The position numbers and the translations under genes were made by a program. The notes under the pieces are model-generated. The model ran no database searches. It saw only the letters and a list, made by a program, of their open reading frames with translations, and had not been told where the DNA came from. A stretch of DNA of 5,378 bases from Bdellovibrionales bacterium. Its GTDB lineage: Bacteria; Bdellovibrionota; Bdellovibrionia; Bdellovibrionales; UBA1609. This document shows positions 1 to 5,378 of the stretch, in pieces (within the stretch, counting starts at the first letter, position 1; each line of letters starts with the position of its first letter). The stretch spans positions 1 through 5,378 of the forward strand of contig JAGRAK010000151.1 of assembly GCA_020434645.1 (NCBI GenBank). The letters run 5' to 3'.

Positions 1-471
1 TGAATCGAGAGCCCATGGCCGATTTGAAAGCCCCGCCGGAATCGCTGGCATTTGTATACTCTTAACTTTAATTACGCATTCGGCGCAAAGAGCTTTCCAT
101 TTTGAGATTAATTCTGTTTGAATAGCATCTTGATCTAAATCGTATCCTTTATTTTCAACTACAACCCGATAAGGTATTTGAATATTCCAGTCTTTTTTAA
201 TTCCGCTCGATCTGACCGCCTCAGCAATAACCTTGCTTGAATAAATGCGCTGCTCACCAATTTTTGGCGCGTCCCCAAGTTTAACCAGTGCCAATTTCTT
301 TTCAATCTCTGGCGTTAAGCTGGCTGTGTCGACAACATCGACCAGAGTCATTTTTTTATTATCAAATACACGACTATAAGCGCGCACTTTAAATGTCTGC
401 AGCGGCACCTTAAGTTCAGAAGCCTGAACCATATGATGTGTTATAAATAAAGCGAGTACCAAGTTTAGCAA
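1..471 (-). CDS. flgA: FlgA, flagellar P-ring assembly chaperone (partial, C-terminus off the left edge)
   Basis: FlgA is the periplasmic chaperone that helps FlgI polymerise into the P ring around the distal rod. I translated 157 codons with no stop, running off the window. I chose the TTG at 471-469: an in-frame TGA lies 4 codons upstream (483-481), GAGG sits 7 nt before it, and it supplies a signal peptide (residues 1-17, hydrophobic LVLALFI, VQA cleavage site before Ser18). The only nearby ATG (432-430) would cut that peptide. The signal has no Lys/Arg in its n-region, which is unusual. Residues 41-90 show the FlgA pattern of a VDVV segment followed by LxLGDAPKxGEQR; residues 129-132 form CAEC. 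The C-terminal SAF-type domain expected in the family is outside the window. It starts 4 nt after the flgG stop, so translation is probably coupled. Identity rests on family pattern and position after flgG. Confidence 0.85.
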   Translation of the reverse strand, partial: MLNLVLALFITHHMVQASELKVPLQTFKVRAYSRVFDNKKMTLVDVVDTASLTPEIEKKLALVKLGDAPKIGEQRIYSSKVIAEAVRSSGIKKDWNIQIPYRVVVENKGYDLDQDAIQTELISKWKALCAECVIKVKSIQMPAIPAGLSNRPWALDS

Positions 472-475
472 ATTC

Positions 476-1261
476 TTACCTCAATCCGTTTACCGCTTGT
501 AACATTTGATCTGCTGCCTGTACGGCTTTCGAGTTTGTCTCGTAAGCACGTTGAGCCGTAATCATATTCACCATTTCATCTACGATATTCACATTGCTAG
601 TTTCGAGTTGTCCTTGCGCAATCATCCCCAAACCATTTTGCCCTGGCACACCCTGCTGAGGTAACCCACTTGAATTCGAGGGCAAGAATAAATTCGCACC
701 GATGTTCTTCAGACCCGCTGGATTTACAAATGAAACCAGCTGAACTTGACCAATGCTTTGCGGGACTGTGTTGTCTTGGTAAATAACTTGAACATTGCCA
801 CTTGGTCCGACCTCAACCCCAGAAGCCGTAGAAGGTATAGTTATTTCGGGCTGCAAAATGTTTCCGTTTTTGTCTTGCAGTCGCCCATCTGGACCTTTTT
901 TAAATGCACCATCTCGTGTATAGGCAATTTGTCCATTCGGCGTCTGAACCGGAAAAAATCCAGCTCCTGATATTTCTAAATCAAATGGGGCATTGGTTAT
1001 ACGTGTTGAGCCTTGTGTAAAATCTTTTTGAACAGCGCCCGCTTTTACACCTAAGCCAACTTGAACTCCAGTTGGAGAAATAGAATTTGCCCCTGTTGCC
1101 GAACCTGGTTCTTTAATATTGTCATAAAGTAAATCTTCAAATTCTGCGCGTGCCTTTTTAAACCCAGTAGTCGATACGTTCGCAAGGTTGTTGGCAATGA
1201 CGTCCATATTTGTTTGCTGTGCCTTCATGCCCGTCGCAGCTGTATTTAAAGATTTAAGCAT
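476..1261 (-). CDS. flgG: FlgG, flagellar distal rod protein
   Basis: FlgG builds the distal rod, the part of the flagellar drive shaft that crosses the peptidoglycan and outer membrane inside the P and L rings; it is exported by the flagellar type III apparatus and has no Sec signal. The 261 aa length matches the usual ~260. The N-terminal rod motif (residues 4-36, with NNLANVSTTGFKK at 24-36) and C-terminal motif (222-254, SNVNIVDEMVNMITAQRAYE then SKAV and DQML) are the paired helices that form the axial coiled core. Between them, about 46-72, lies the FlgG-type loop ending in PTGVQVGLGV, which separates FlgG from FlgF. The start is ATG 1261-1259 with GGGAG 6 nt upstream. It begins 14 nt after flgF and ends 4 nt before flgA, in one operon. 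No key region is missing. Confidence 0.97.
   Translation of the reverse strand: MLKSLNTAATGMKAQQTNMDVIANNLANVSTTGFKKARAEFEDLLYDNIKEPGSATGANSISPTGVQVGLGVKAGAVQKDFTQGSTRITNAPFDLEISGAGFFPVQTPNGQIAYTRDGAFKKGPDGRLQDKNGNILQPEITIPSTASGVEVGPSGNVQVIYQDNTVPQSIGQVQLVSFVNPAGLKNIGANLFLPSNSSGLPQQGVPGQNGLGMIAQGQLETSNVNIVDEMVNMITAQRAYETNSKAVQAADQMLQAVNGLR
479..482 (-). promoter_or_regulatory. Ribosome binding site deciding the TTG start of flgA
   Basis: GAGG overlaps the last sense codons of flgG and lies 7 nt before TTG at 471. It supports the TTG start over the internal ATG at 432 and points to translation of flgA by ribosomes finishing flgG. Confidence 0.65.
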
Positions 1262-1275
1262 CGCCTACTCCCTCG

Positions 1276-2079
1276 CTAAACTTTCGGTACCTGGTTAACT
1301 AATTTGTCATCTATTTGGTCATAAGCCTTGACGGCACTCTGTGTGGCTTCAAAAACTCGCGAAGCTTGAATCATATCTGTCATTTCATCGACAACGTTCA
1401 CATTGGACATTTCAATAAAACCCTGATGAAGCTTAAAATCATTAGCGGCTCGCGGAGTGGCTTCGTAATTGGCTTTTAAACCAAAAAGTGAACTCCCTTG
1501 TTTTTGCAAAACATCTTTATTATCTACTTCAAGTACAGAAAGCCGACCAATTTGCTCATCCCCATCATAGATTTCGCCAGAGTAACCAACCGTTACATTT
1601 TTGCCTGAAAGTTGTATTAGTCTTTGTGCCGGGTCATTAGCCCCCTCTTTTAAAATCGGAAAGCCCTCGCTATTTACAAGGCGACCATCTCCATCCATCT
1701 TAAAAGTCCCACTACGTGTGAGCCGAACACCAGCTGGAGTCAGAACTTCAAAAAATCCTTTACCCTCAATTGCAACATCCAGTGGCCCGCCCGTATTTTT
1801 TAGAGCTCCTTGCGAATGATCAGAGTATGTTCCGCGAGCATCAACGTAAGCACGATCGCCACCTTGCATGTCGTAAAAGCTTTCGACTGATGCTGTAATA
1901 CGAGGAACAGTCATGACCTGTGGCGGCTTTTCATTTGCCGTAACATACTCATGAAATGCCTGCTTATCTTTTTTGAAGCCCGTAGTATTTGCATTTGCTA
2001 GATTGTTTGAAATTGTTTCTAGACGTTGGTTTTGTGCCATGGCGCCACTCAGTGCTGAGTAAATTCCTTTTGCGCTCAT
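1276..2079 (-). CDS. flgF: FlgF, flagellar proximal rod protein
   Basis: FlgF is a proximal rod component lying between the MS-ring side and the FlgG distal rod. The 267 aa protein has the N-terminal rod motif (residues 4-37, SNNLANANTTGFKK at 24-37), a central domain (about 85-205, with GPLDVAIEGKGFFEV at 98-112 and LTRSGTFKMDGDGRL at 120-134) and the C-terminal motif (225-255, SNVNVVDEMTDMIQASRVFE). It is a paralogue of the neighbouring FlgG but lacks the FlgG-type PTGVQVG loop, carrying instead a segment around residues 50-85 with SFYDMQGG, common in FlgF-like proteins. It is slightly longer than enterobacterial FlgF (251 aa). The start is ATG 2079-2077 with AGGGGG 5 nt upstream. As first gene of flgF-flgG-flgA it sits directly behind a sigma-54-type promoter. 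The FlgF name rather than a generic rod protein rests on order and loop structure. Confidence 0.9.
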   Translation of the reverse strand: MSAKGIYSALSGAMAQNQRLETISNNLANANTTGFKKDKQAFHEYVTANEKPPQVMTVPRITASVESFYDMQGGDRAYVDARGTYSDHSQGALKNTGGPLDVAIEGKGFFEVLTPAGVRLTRSGTFKMDGDGRLVNSEGFPILKEGANDPAQRLIQLSGKNVTVGYSGEIYDGDEQIGRLSVLEVDNKDVLQKQGSSLFGLKANYEATPRAANDFKLHQGFIEMSNVNVVDEMTDMIQASRVFEATQSAVKAYDQIDDKLVNQVPKV

Positions 2080-2125
2080 GTCATCCCCCTTTAATAAATA
2101 CAGCTAGACTCTCAACTGTAAACAG

Positions 2126-2141
2126 AGCAAGTGGCATGCCA
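2126..2141 (-). promoter_or_regulatory. Sigma-54 (RpoN) -24/-12 promoter for flgF-flgG-flgA
   Basis: Read on the minus strand the sequence is TGGCATG-CCAC-TTGCT. The known consensus is TGGCACG-N4-TTGCW, so there is one mismatch (C to T) and the GG and GC dinucleotides have the exact 10 nt spacing. The predicted transcript start is near 2115, leaving a leader of about 36 nt that holds the AGGGGG ribosome site of flgF. The -24 element lies inside a perfect 10 bp palindrome, TGGCATGCCA (2132-2141). Sigma-54 control of rod operons is well known, for example in Caulobacter, and requires an enhancer-binding activator. I cannot identify the activator's site. Confidence 0.75.
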
Positions 2142-2189
2142 TACAAGCCCTTTGGCGAACTCGATAGACGTCCATAATAAAATAATCAT

Positions 2190-2217
2190 TAAAGTTATTG
2201 TCTACTTACTCCGAGAA
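2190..2217 (+). promoter_or_regulatory. Candidate sigma-28 (FliA)-like promoter toward the transglycosylase
   Basis: TAAAGTTA (2190-2197) matches 7 of 8 bases of the sigma-28 -35 consensus TAAAGTTT. After 12 nt, TCCGAGAA (2210-2217) matches 6 of 8 of GCCGATAA; the usual spacer is 11. The start would be near 2224, giving a long leader of about 130 nt. The off-by-one spacing and two mismatches in the -10 make this only a candidate. Confidence 0.3.
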
Positions 2218-2262
2218 AGATCAGTTATGTACTTTTACACGCACTATCTCAGCGTGACTTTA

Positions 2263-2316
2263 GTCTAGATTTTTTCGTCAGATTCATGACACAGGCCTAT
2301 CGCAATTTTGTCTAGA
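2263..2316. repeat. Two GTCTAGA copies in the leader of the transglycosylase
   Basis: GTCTAGA occurs at 2263-2269 and again at 2310-2316, 47 bp apart; the second is the palindrome GTCTAGAC (2310-2317). A related inverted CTAGACT lies at 2104-2110 near the predicted flgF transcript start. They could be operator half-sites, but the motif is short and also occurs inside flgF (2018-2024, inverted) and recA (4831-4837). Confidence 0.25.
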
Positions 2317-2356
2317 CCTCGACGGAGATAGTTTTTTATTTCATACTGAAACTTCA

Positions 2357-3307
2357 ATGAATTTATTTTTTAATTCTATTATTATGGCCTCGTTTATCTT
2401 GGCACCACAAATGCCGAAGGCTCAAGCTGCCAGCATTTCGCCAGAGCTCTCACCGCCATCACTCAATTCTCGAATCAATAACGAACTTGTATATAGTTCT
2501 GTAAATCAGATACCAAACTTTGACCTTCCGGTTACCTACAATTCAAAAGTAAAAGTCTGGATCAACTTCTTTCAAACACGAGGCAAACGAGATTTTACCA
2601 AATATCTTGAGCGCTCCTCACGATACTTACCCAAAATCACTCCCCTTCTTGAGGCACAGGGGCTACCTCAAGACTTGGCCTACTTGGCTATGATTGAAAG
2701 TGGGTTTTCTTCACGAGCTGTCAGTTCAGCCGAAGCTGTTGGGTACTGGCAATTTATGAAACCCACTGCCCAGCGATACGGTTTAAAAGTAGAGTGGTGG
2801 ATAGACGAGCGCAAAGATATTGTGAAAAGCACTCTTGCTGCGGCCAACTATCTGAATGACCTCTATAAAATGTTTAACTCCTGGTATCTTGCCGCAAGCG
2901 CCTACAATATGGGCGAGGGTCGCGTTAAGCGCCTAGTTAAAAAATATAACACAACAAATTATTGGGTTCTTTCAAAGAAAAAAGATTTTCCAAAAGAAAC
3001 AGAACAGTATATCCCGAAATTAATTGCCGCTATGCTCATAGCAAAAGCCCCCAAGCTGTATGGTTTTCGAGATTTGAACCCTATGCAGCCCACAAATTTT
3101 GACTACATCGAAGCTCCAGGAGGAACAGACCTAGAGCGCCTTGCTCTTTATTTGGGCATAGACAAAGAACACCTCACCCAGATTAATCCCGAAATCACTA
3201 AAGGATTCATTCCACAGTACATACCCAGCCACAAAATCCGCATCCCGAGCGGAAAACAAGCAAAAGCTCGCAAGTTTGTGCGATCTTCTCTTGTCATGTC
3301 TAATTAA
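2357..3307 (+). CDS. mltD: MltD-type membrane-independent lytic transglycosylase (GH23), periplasmic
   Basis: Lytic transglycosylases cleave the MurNAc-GlcNAc bond of peptidoglycan, leaving 1,6-anhydroMurNAc ends. The 316 aa protein has a signal peptide (1-25, AQA cleavage site before the second Ala), a helical region (62-100), then the SLT domain (about 95-225): catalytic Glu114 in AMIESGF, AVGYWQFM (127-134), SAYNMGEGRV (181-190) and QYIPK (217-221). A C-terminal segment (247-300) with TDLERLALYLGI and LTQINPEI resembles the MltD-specific region. Unlike E. coli MltD (452 aa, lipoprotein, LysM repeats) it has no lipobox, no LysM and no cysteine, so it is probably soluble in the periplasm. 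The upstream reading frame has no other start back to a TAG at 2261; an internal ATG at 2384 is possible. Neither has a Shine-Dalgarno: the nearest GGAG is 29 nt away. It may be co-transcribed with lysC 21 nt downstream. It lies divergently from the rod operon. Confidence 0.92.
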   Translation: MNLFFNSIIMASFILAPQMPKAQAASISPELSPPSLNSRINNELVYSSVNQIPNFDLPVTYNSKVKVWINFFQTRGKRDFTKYLERSSRYLPKITPLLEAQGLPQDLAYLAMIESGFSSRAVSSAEAVGYWQFMKPTAQRYGLKVEWWIDERKDIVKSTLAAANYLNDLYKMFNSWYLAASAYNMGEGRVKRLVKKYNTTNYWVLSKKKDFPKETEQYIPKLIAAMLIAKAPKLYGFRDLNPMQPTNFDYIEAPGGTDLERLALYLGIDKEHLTQINPEITKGFIPQYIPSHKIRIPSGKQAKARKFVRSSLVMSN

Positions 3308-3328
3308 CTGACGATAAAAGAACTCCTT

Positions 3329-4429
3329 ATGATATCAAAACTACGCGTGTTGAAGTTTGGCGGTTCAAGCTTAGCCACTCCCGAACAAATAAAATCTGTA
3401 GCAAAAAAAATTGCAGACCTGCGCGAGCAAGGCATTTCACTTATTGTCGTGACAAGCGCCATGGGCAAAACTACGGACGATCTCACTCGCTTAGCCTATA
3501 ATATCAGCTCTCACCCGAACCGTCGCGAACTCGATATGCTACTGACCACTGGCGAACGTATTTCAATGGCACTTATGTCCATGTGCTTACACGACTTAAA
3601 TTGCCCCGCTATTAGTTTTACCGGCAGCCAAGCTGGTATTATGACCGACGGGTCTTTCTCAAACGCAAAAATAAAAGAGTTGCGCCCTATTCGAGTCGAA
3701 GAGGCCTTAAGTAAAAATCAAGTTGTCGTGCTTGCCGGATTTCAGGGCGTTGACCCCATTTCAAAAGAGATCACGACACTTGGCCGAGGTGGTTCAGACA
3801 CTACGGCCATTGCCATGGCGGCACACTTCGGCGCTGAACGTTGTGAAATTTTAAAAGATGTCGATGGAGTTTTTAGCGCCGATCCGAAACTCGTGCGCTC
3901 CGCAAAGCTATATAAAAAGTTGCCGATTGAGGTTTTACAGGAATTTTGTTTTTGGGGAGCAAAGGTTTTGAATTACAGATCTGTTGAACTGGCCAAAGAA
4001 CATCATGTGCCGCTTTACGTTGGCCGATCTGATAATTTTGAAATTGGCACAGAGATTACAGATGATTATCAAACTTTTAAAGAGGGTGATCTTCTCGGAG
4101 TGAATTCACACTCTGATGCAATTGAGATTTCAGTCGCTTGCTCAGATTCTACAGAGGGCGAAAATAGCATCAAAAATATTTTAAACGAATGTTTGCTGCC
4201 TGAGTTACAAATTCTCTCTTTTGAATTTGACCATGGCACATATAAAGCTCTTGCCACCTCTGACCCATCTACTTTACGTGGCGCTCGCGAGGCCTTTCGT
4301 CATGCCTCAAAAGCCCATATTTCTCGTGATAATCTCGCCACCATTACAGCGTCATTTTACAAGCGACCTTGCGAAATTCATATCGTCACTCAAGATAAGC
4401 GCGAAGCCACAATTCAGAAATATTTTTAA
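3329..4429 (+). CDS. lysC: Aspartate kinase with a shortened ACT regulatory region
   Basis: Aspartate kinase phosphorylates L-aspartate with ATP to 4-phospho-L-aspartate, the first step toward lysine, diaminopimelate, methionine and threonine; it acts in the cytoplasm. The catalytic domain (about 5-240) is complete: KFGGSS (9-14), VVTSAMGKTTDDL (40-52), LLTTGERIS (71-79), TTLGRGGSDTTA (149-160), DVDGVFSADP (177-186) and GAKVLNYRSVELA (210-222). The remaining ~110 residues hold one divergent ACT-like unit (about 263-330) without the usual D-x-PG turn, then LATITASF (336-343) followed almost at once by CEIHIV (348-353) and a final helix. In typical ~405 aa enzymes these two strands of the second ACT are separated by a helix and a strand, so about 25-30 residues seem missing in frame. 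The ATG has no Shine-Dalgarno; upstream codons contain no ATG, GTG or TTG back to the in-frame TAA at 3305. The gene is 21 nt after the transglycosylase. Confidence 0.94.
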   Translation: MISKLRVLKFGGSSLATPEQIKSVAKKIADLREQGISLIVVTSAMGKTTDDLTRLAYNISSHPNRRELDMLLTTGERISMALMSMCLHDLNCPAISFTGSQAGIMTDGSFSNAKIKELRPIRVEEALSKNQVVVLAGFQGVDPISKEITTLGRGGSDTTAIAMAAHFGAERCEILKDVDGVFSADPKLVRSAKLYKKLPIEVLQEFCFWGAKVLNYRSVELAKEHHVPLYVGRSDNFEIGTEITDDYQTFKEGDLLGVNSHSDAIEISVACSDSTEGENSIKNILNECLLPELQILSFEFDHGTYKALATSDPSTLRGAREAFRHASKAHISRDNLATITASFYKRPCEIHIVTQDKREATIQKYF

Positions 4430-4447
4430 TCATAGCGTAGCTGTAGA

Positions 4448-4477
4448 TCGTAAAAGTAAATTACACTCCTTTTACGA
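4448..4477. repeat. AT-rich inverted repeat (hairpin) after lysC
   Basis: TCGTAAAAG (4448-4456) and CTTTTACGA (4469-4477) are perfect 9 bp inverted arms around a 12 nt loop. It begins 18 nt after the lysC stop. No U-tract follows, so it is not itself a classical terminator; it could stabilise the 3' end of the lysC transcript or pause polymerase before the terminator just downstream. Confidence 0.55.
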
Positions 4478-4484
4478 ACAAATT

Positions 4485-4515
4485 AAAAAAAAGGCGGTTT
4501 CTCAACCGCCTTTTT
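4485..4515. terminator. Bidirectional Rho-independent terminator between lysC and recA
   Basis: GGCGGTT (4493-4499) pairs with AACCGCC (4504-4510) around a 4 nt TCTC loop, extended by an A-T pairing of 5 more base pairs. On the plus strand five T follow the stem; on the minus strand eight T follow (the A-run at 4485-4492). It lies 63 nt after the lysC stop and 32 nt after the recA stop, so it can serve both convergent genes, and looks stronger for recA. Confidence 0.93.
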
Positions 4516-4542
4516 AATTATCATTTTATAAATTCGAAATAC

Positions 4543-5378
4543 CTAGTGCTTCTTTTTCGTATCCGCTTTTTCTACTTTAGGTACAACTGCTGAAACGTCT
4601 TTACCAGCTGATGCCTTGCCGGCTGCCGCTTTACCGGCGGCCTGGGCGTCATCATGATCAATTTTGGCCTTGCGAATAGTTTTATTCAAAACCTGTTCAC
4701 GCAATGTCGCCGTCAGCTTGTCGTTTTCTTTCAAAAACTTAATCGCTTGCTCACGGCCTTGACCCATGCGCTCACCATTGTGGCTGTACCATGCGCCTGA
4801 TTTGTCAACGAGCTCATGCTTTACCGCTAAGTCTAGAATATCACCCTCGATTGAAATGCCTTCTCCGTACATAAGGTCAAATTCAATTTTAGCAAATGGT
4901 GCCGCCATTTTATTTTTCACAACCTTTACAGCTGTGCGATTGCCCACAACCTCTTCACCACTTTTAATTGCGCCGATACGGCGAACATCAAGACGAACTG
5001 AAGAGTAAAACTTAAGTGCGTTGCCGCCGGTCGTTGTTTCAGGGTTACCAAACATCACGCCAATTTTCATACGAATTTGGTTGATGAAAATCACCAATGT
5101 GTTTGAGCGAGAAATCGCAGATGTTAACTTACGCAGAGCTTGTGACATCAAACGAGCCTGAAGACCCATGTGTGAGTCGCCCATTTCGCCTTCGATTTCA
5201 GCACGCGGAGTCAGTGCCGCAACCGAATCGACAACAAGAATATCGACAGCACCCGAGCGCACAAGTGTTTCAACGATTTCGAGAGCCTGTTCACCAGTAT
5301 CGGGCTGAGAAATCAAAAGATCTTTTGTGTTCACTCCCAATTTACGGGCGTAGCTGATATCAAGTGCATGCTCGGCAT
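4543..5378 (-). CDS. recA: RecA recombinase (partial, N-terminus off the right edge)
   Basis: RecA forms ATP-dependent filaments on single-stranded DNA, drives strand exchange and stimulates LexA self-cleavage in the SOS response. The visible 277 codons begin at the residue before the catalytic Glu (AEHALD, E. coli Glu96); the Walker A loop and oligomerisation helix lie off the window. Seen here are Walker B VVDSVAAL (E. coli Asp144), the L1 region EGEMGDSHMGL, NQIR (Gln194) and the L2 region GNPETTTGGNALKF (Phe217), which match E. coli numbering with a constant offset of 94 and no indels. VVKNK and GAWYSHNGERMGQG of the C-terminal domain follow. The last 34 residues are atypical: Ala/Lys-rich with three pentad repeats, eight Lys against three acidic residues, ending in KKKH. 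The stop is TAG; the terminator lies 32 nt beyond. A TTG at 5340 is an internal Leu, not the start. Promoter and LexA box would be outside the window. Confidence 0.98.
   Translation of the reverse strand, partial: AEHALDISYARKLGVNTKDLLISQPDTGEQALEIVETLVRSGAVDILVVDSVAALTPRAEIEGEMGDSHMGLQARLMSQALRKLTSAISRSNTLVIFINQIRMKIGVMFGNPETTTGGNALKFYSSVRLDVRRIGAIKSGEEVVGNRTAVKVVKNKMAAPFAKIEFDLMYGEGISIEGDILDLAVKHELVDKSGAWYSHNGERMGQGREQAIKFLKENDKLTATLREQVLNKTIRKAKIDHDDAQAAGKAAAGKASAGKDVSAVVPKVEKADTKKKH
4600..4644 (-). repeat. Three 15 bp tandem repeats coding xAAGK pentads in the RecA tail
   Basis: The translated units are QAAGK, AAAGK and ASAGK, visible residues 245-259 of the partial RecA. The three 15 bp units are degenerate at the DNA level, so they are old or under drift rather than a recent slippage. 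They sit in the flexible tail after the folded C-terminal domain. Confidence 0.7.

Larger units (their letters stand above)
2080..2356. other. Divergent intergenic region between flgF and the lytic transglycosylase
   Basis: These 277 bp hold the sigma-54-type promoter facing flgF, a weak sigma-28-like candidate facing the transglycosylase, a weak inverted repeat with AATAA/TTATT arms (2181-2199), and two GTCTAGA copies (2263-2269 and 2310-2316). No credible small gene and no clear housekeeping -35/-10 pair were seen on either strand. Confidence 0.7.

Noticed and set aside
1601..1819. Plus-strand open frames inside flgF, flgG and recA (for example 746-970, 1601-1819, 1989-2177, 4766-5008, 5097-5357).
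   Set aside because: They lie antisense to well-conserved genes, have no ribosome site or recognisable protein pattern, and are explained as shadows.
2132..2147. A sigma-54 promoter on the plus strand using the same palindromic TGGCATG.
   Set aside because: The required GC of the -12 element is absent at the correct distance, so only the minus-strand reading works.
3305..3331. The transglycosylase stop and lysC start are in the same reading frame, suggesting a fusion or stop read-through.
   Set aside because: The products act in different compartments (periplasm and cytoplasm), each has complete termini, and there is no read-through signal around the TAA.
3403..3410. Run of eight A in lysC as a slippage or programmed frameshift site.
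   Set aside because: It encodes ordinary Ala-Lys-Lys-Ile codons in the conserved N-terminal domain; I see no stimulatory hairpin or useful alternative product.
4221..4517. A plus-strand open frame overlapping the end of lysC, which might be a frameshifted continuation of the ACT region.
   Set aside because: Its translation shows no ACT-like pattern, and lysC ends in frame with a strand and helix that resemble a normal aspartate kinase C-terminus, so a frameshift is not needed.
5338..5340. TTG as the recA start codon.
   Set aside because: The upstream codons to the window edge keep encoding conserved RecA sequence (AEHALD ... YARK), so this is an internal Leu of a gene cut by the edge.

Overview
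The window looks like chromosomal housekeeping DNA from a Gram-negative, flagellated bacterium. It encodes rod proteins, a P-ring chaperone (FlgA, which implies P and L rings), a periplasmic lytic transglycosylase, an aspartate kinase and RecA. The moderate G+C, the F-G-A rod gene order, a well-matched sigma-54 promoter and the look of the proteins suggest a Bdellovibrio-like or other former deltaproteobacterial lineage. That placement is an inference, not a proof.

Left part, minus strand (1-2141): a compact flagellar operon transcribed leftwards, flgF -> flgG -> flgA, with flgA running off the left edge. Gaps are 14 and 4 nt, each gene has a clear Shine-Dalgarno, and a -24/-12 promoter lies 36 nt (predicted transcript start to ATG) before flgF. 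FlgF and FlgG form the proximal and distal rod. FlgA chaperones the P-ring subunit that assembles around the distal rod.

Centre (2080-2356): a 277 bp divergent intergenic region with the sigma-54 promoter, a weaker sigma-28-like candidate facing the other way, and two copies of GTCTAGA.

Right-centre, plus strand (2357-4429): an MltD-type lytic transglycosylase, then 21 nt later an aspartate kinase (lysC), probably co-transcribed. Neither has a recognisable Shine-Dalgarno. The kinase is short (366 aa), and its C-terminal ACT region looks internally trimmed.

Right end (4430-5378): a 113 bp convergent gap holds an AT-rich hairpin and a strong bidirectional terminator. Next, on the minus strand, come the last 277 codons of recA, whose N-terminus lies beyond the right edge. 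Its C-terminal tail is lysine-rich with three pentapeptide repeats instead of the usual acidic tail.

I see no mobile element, CRISPR array, tRNA or rRNA, and no clear novel multi-gene system. The main points of interest are the shortened ACT region of the kinase, the basic repeat tail of RecA and the regulatory layout of the divergent region.
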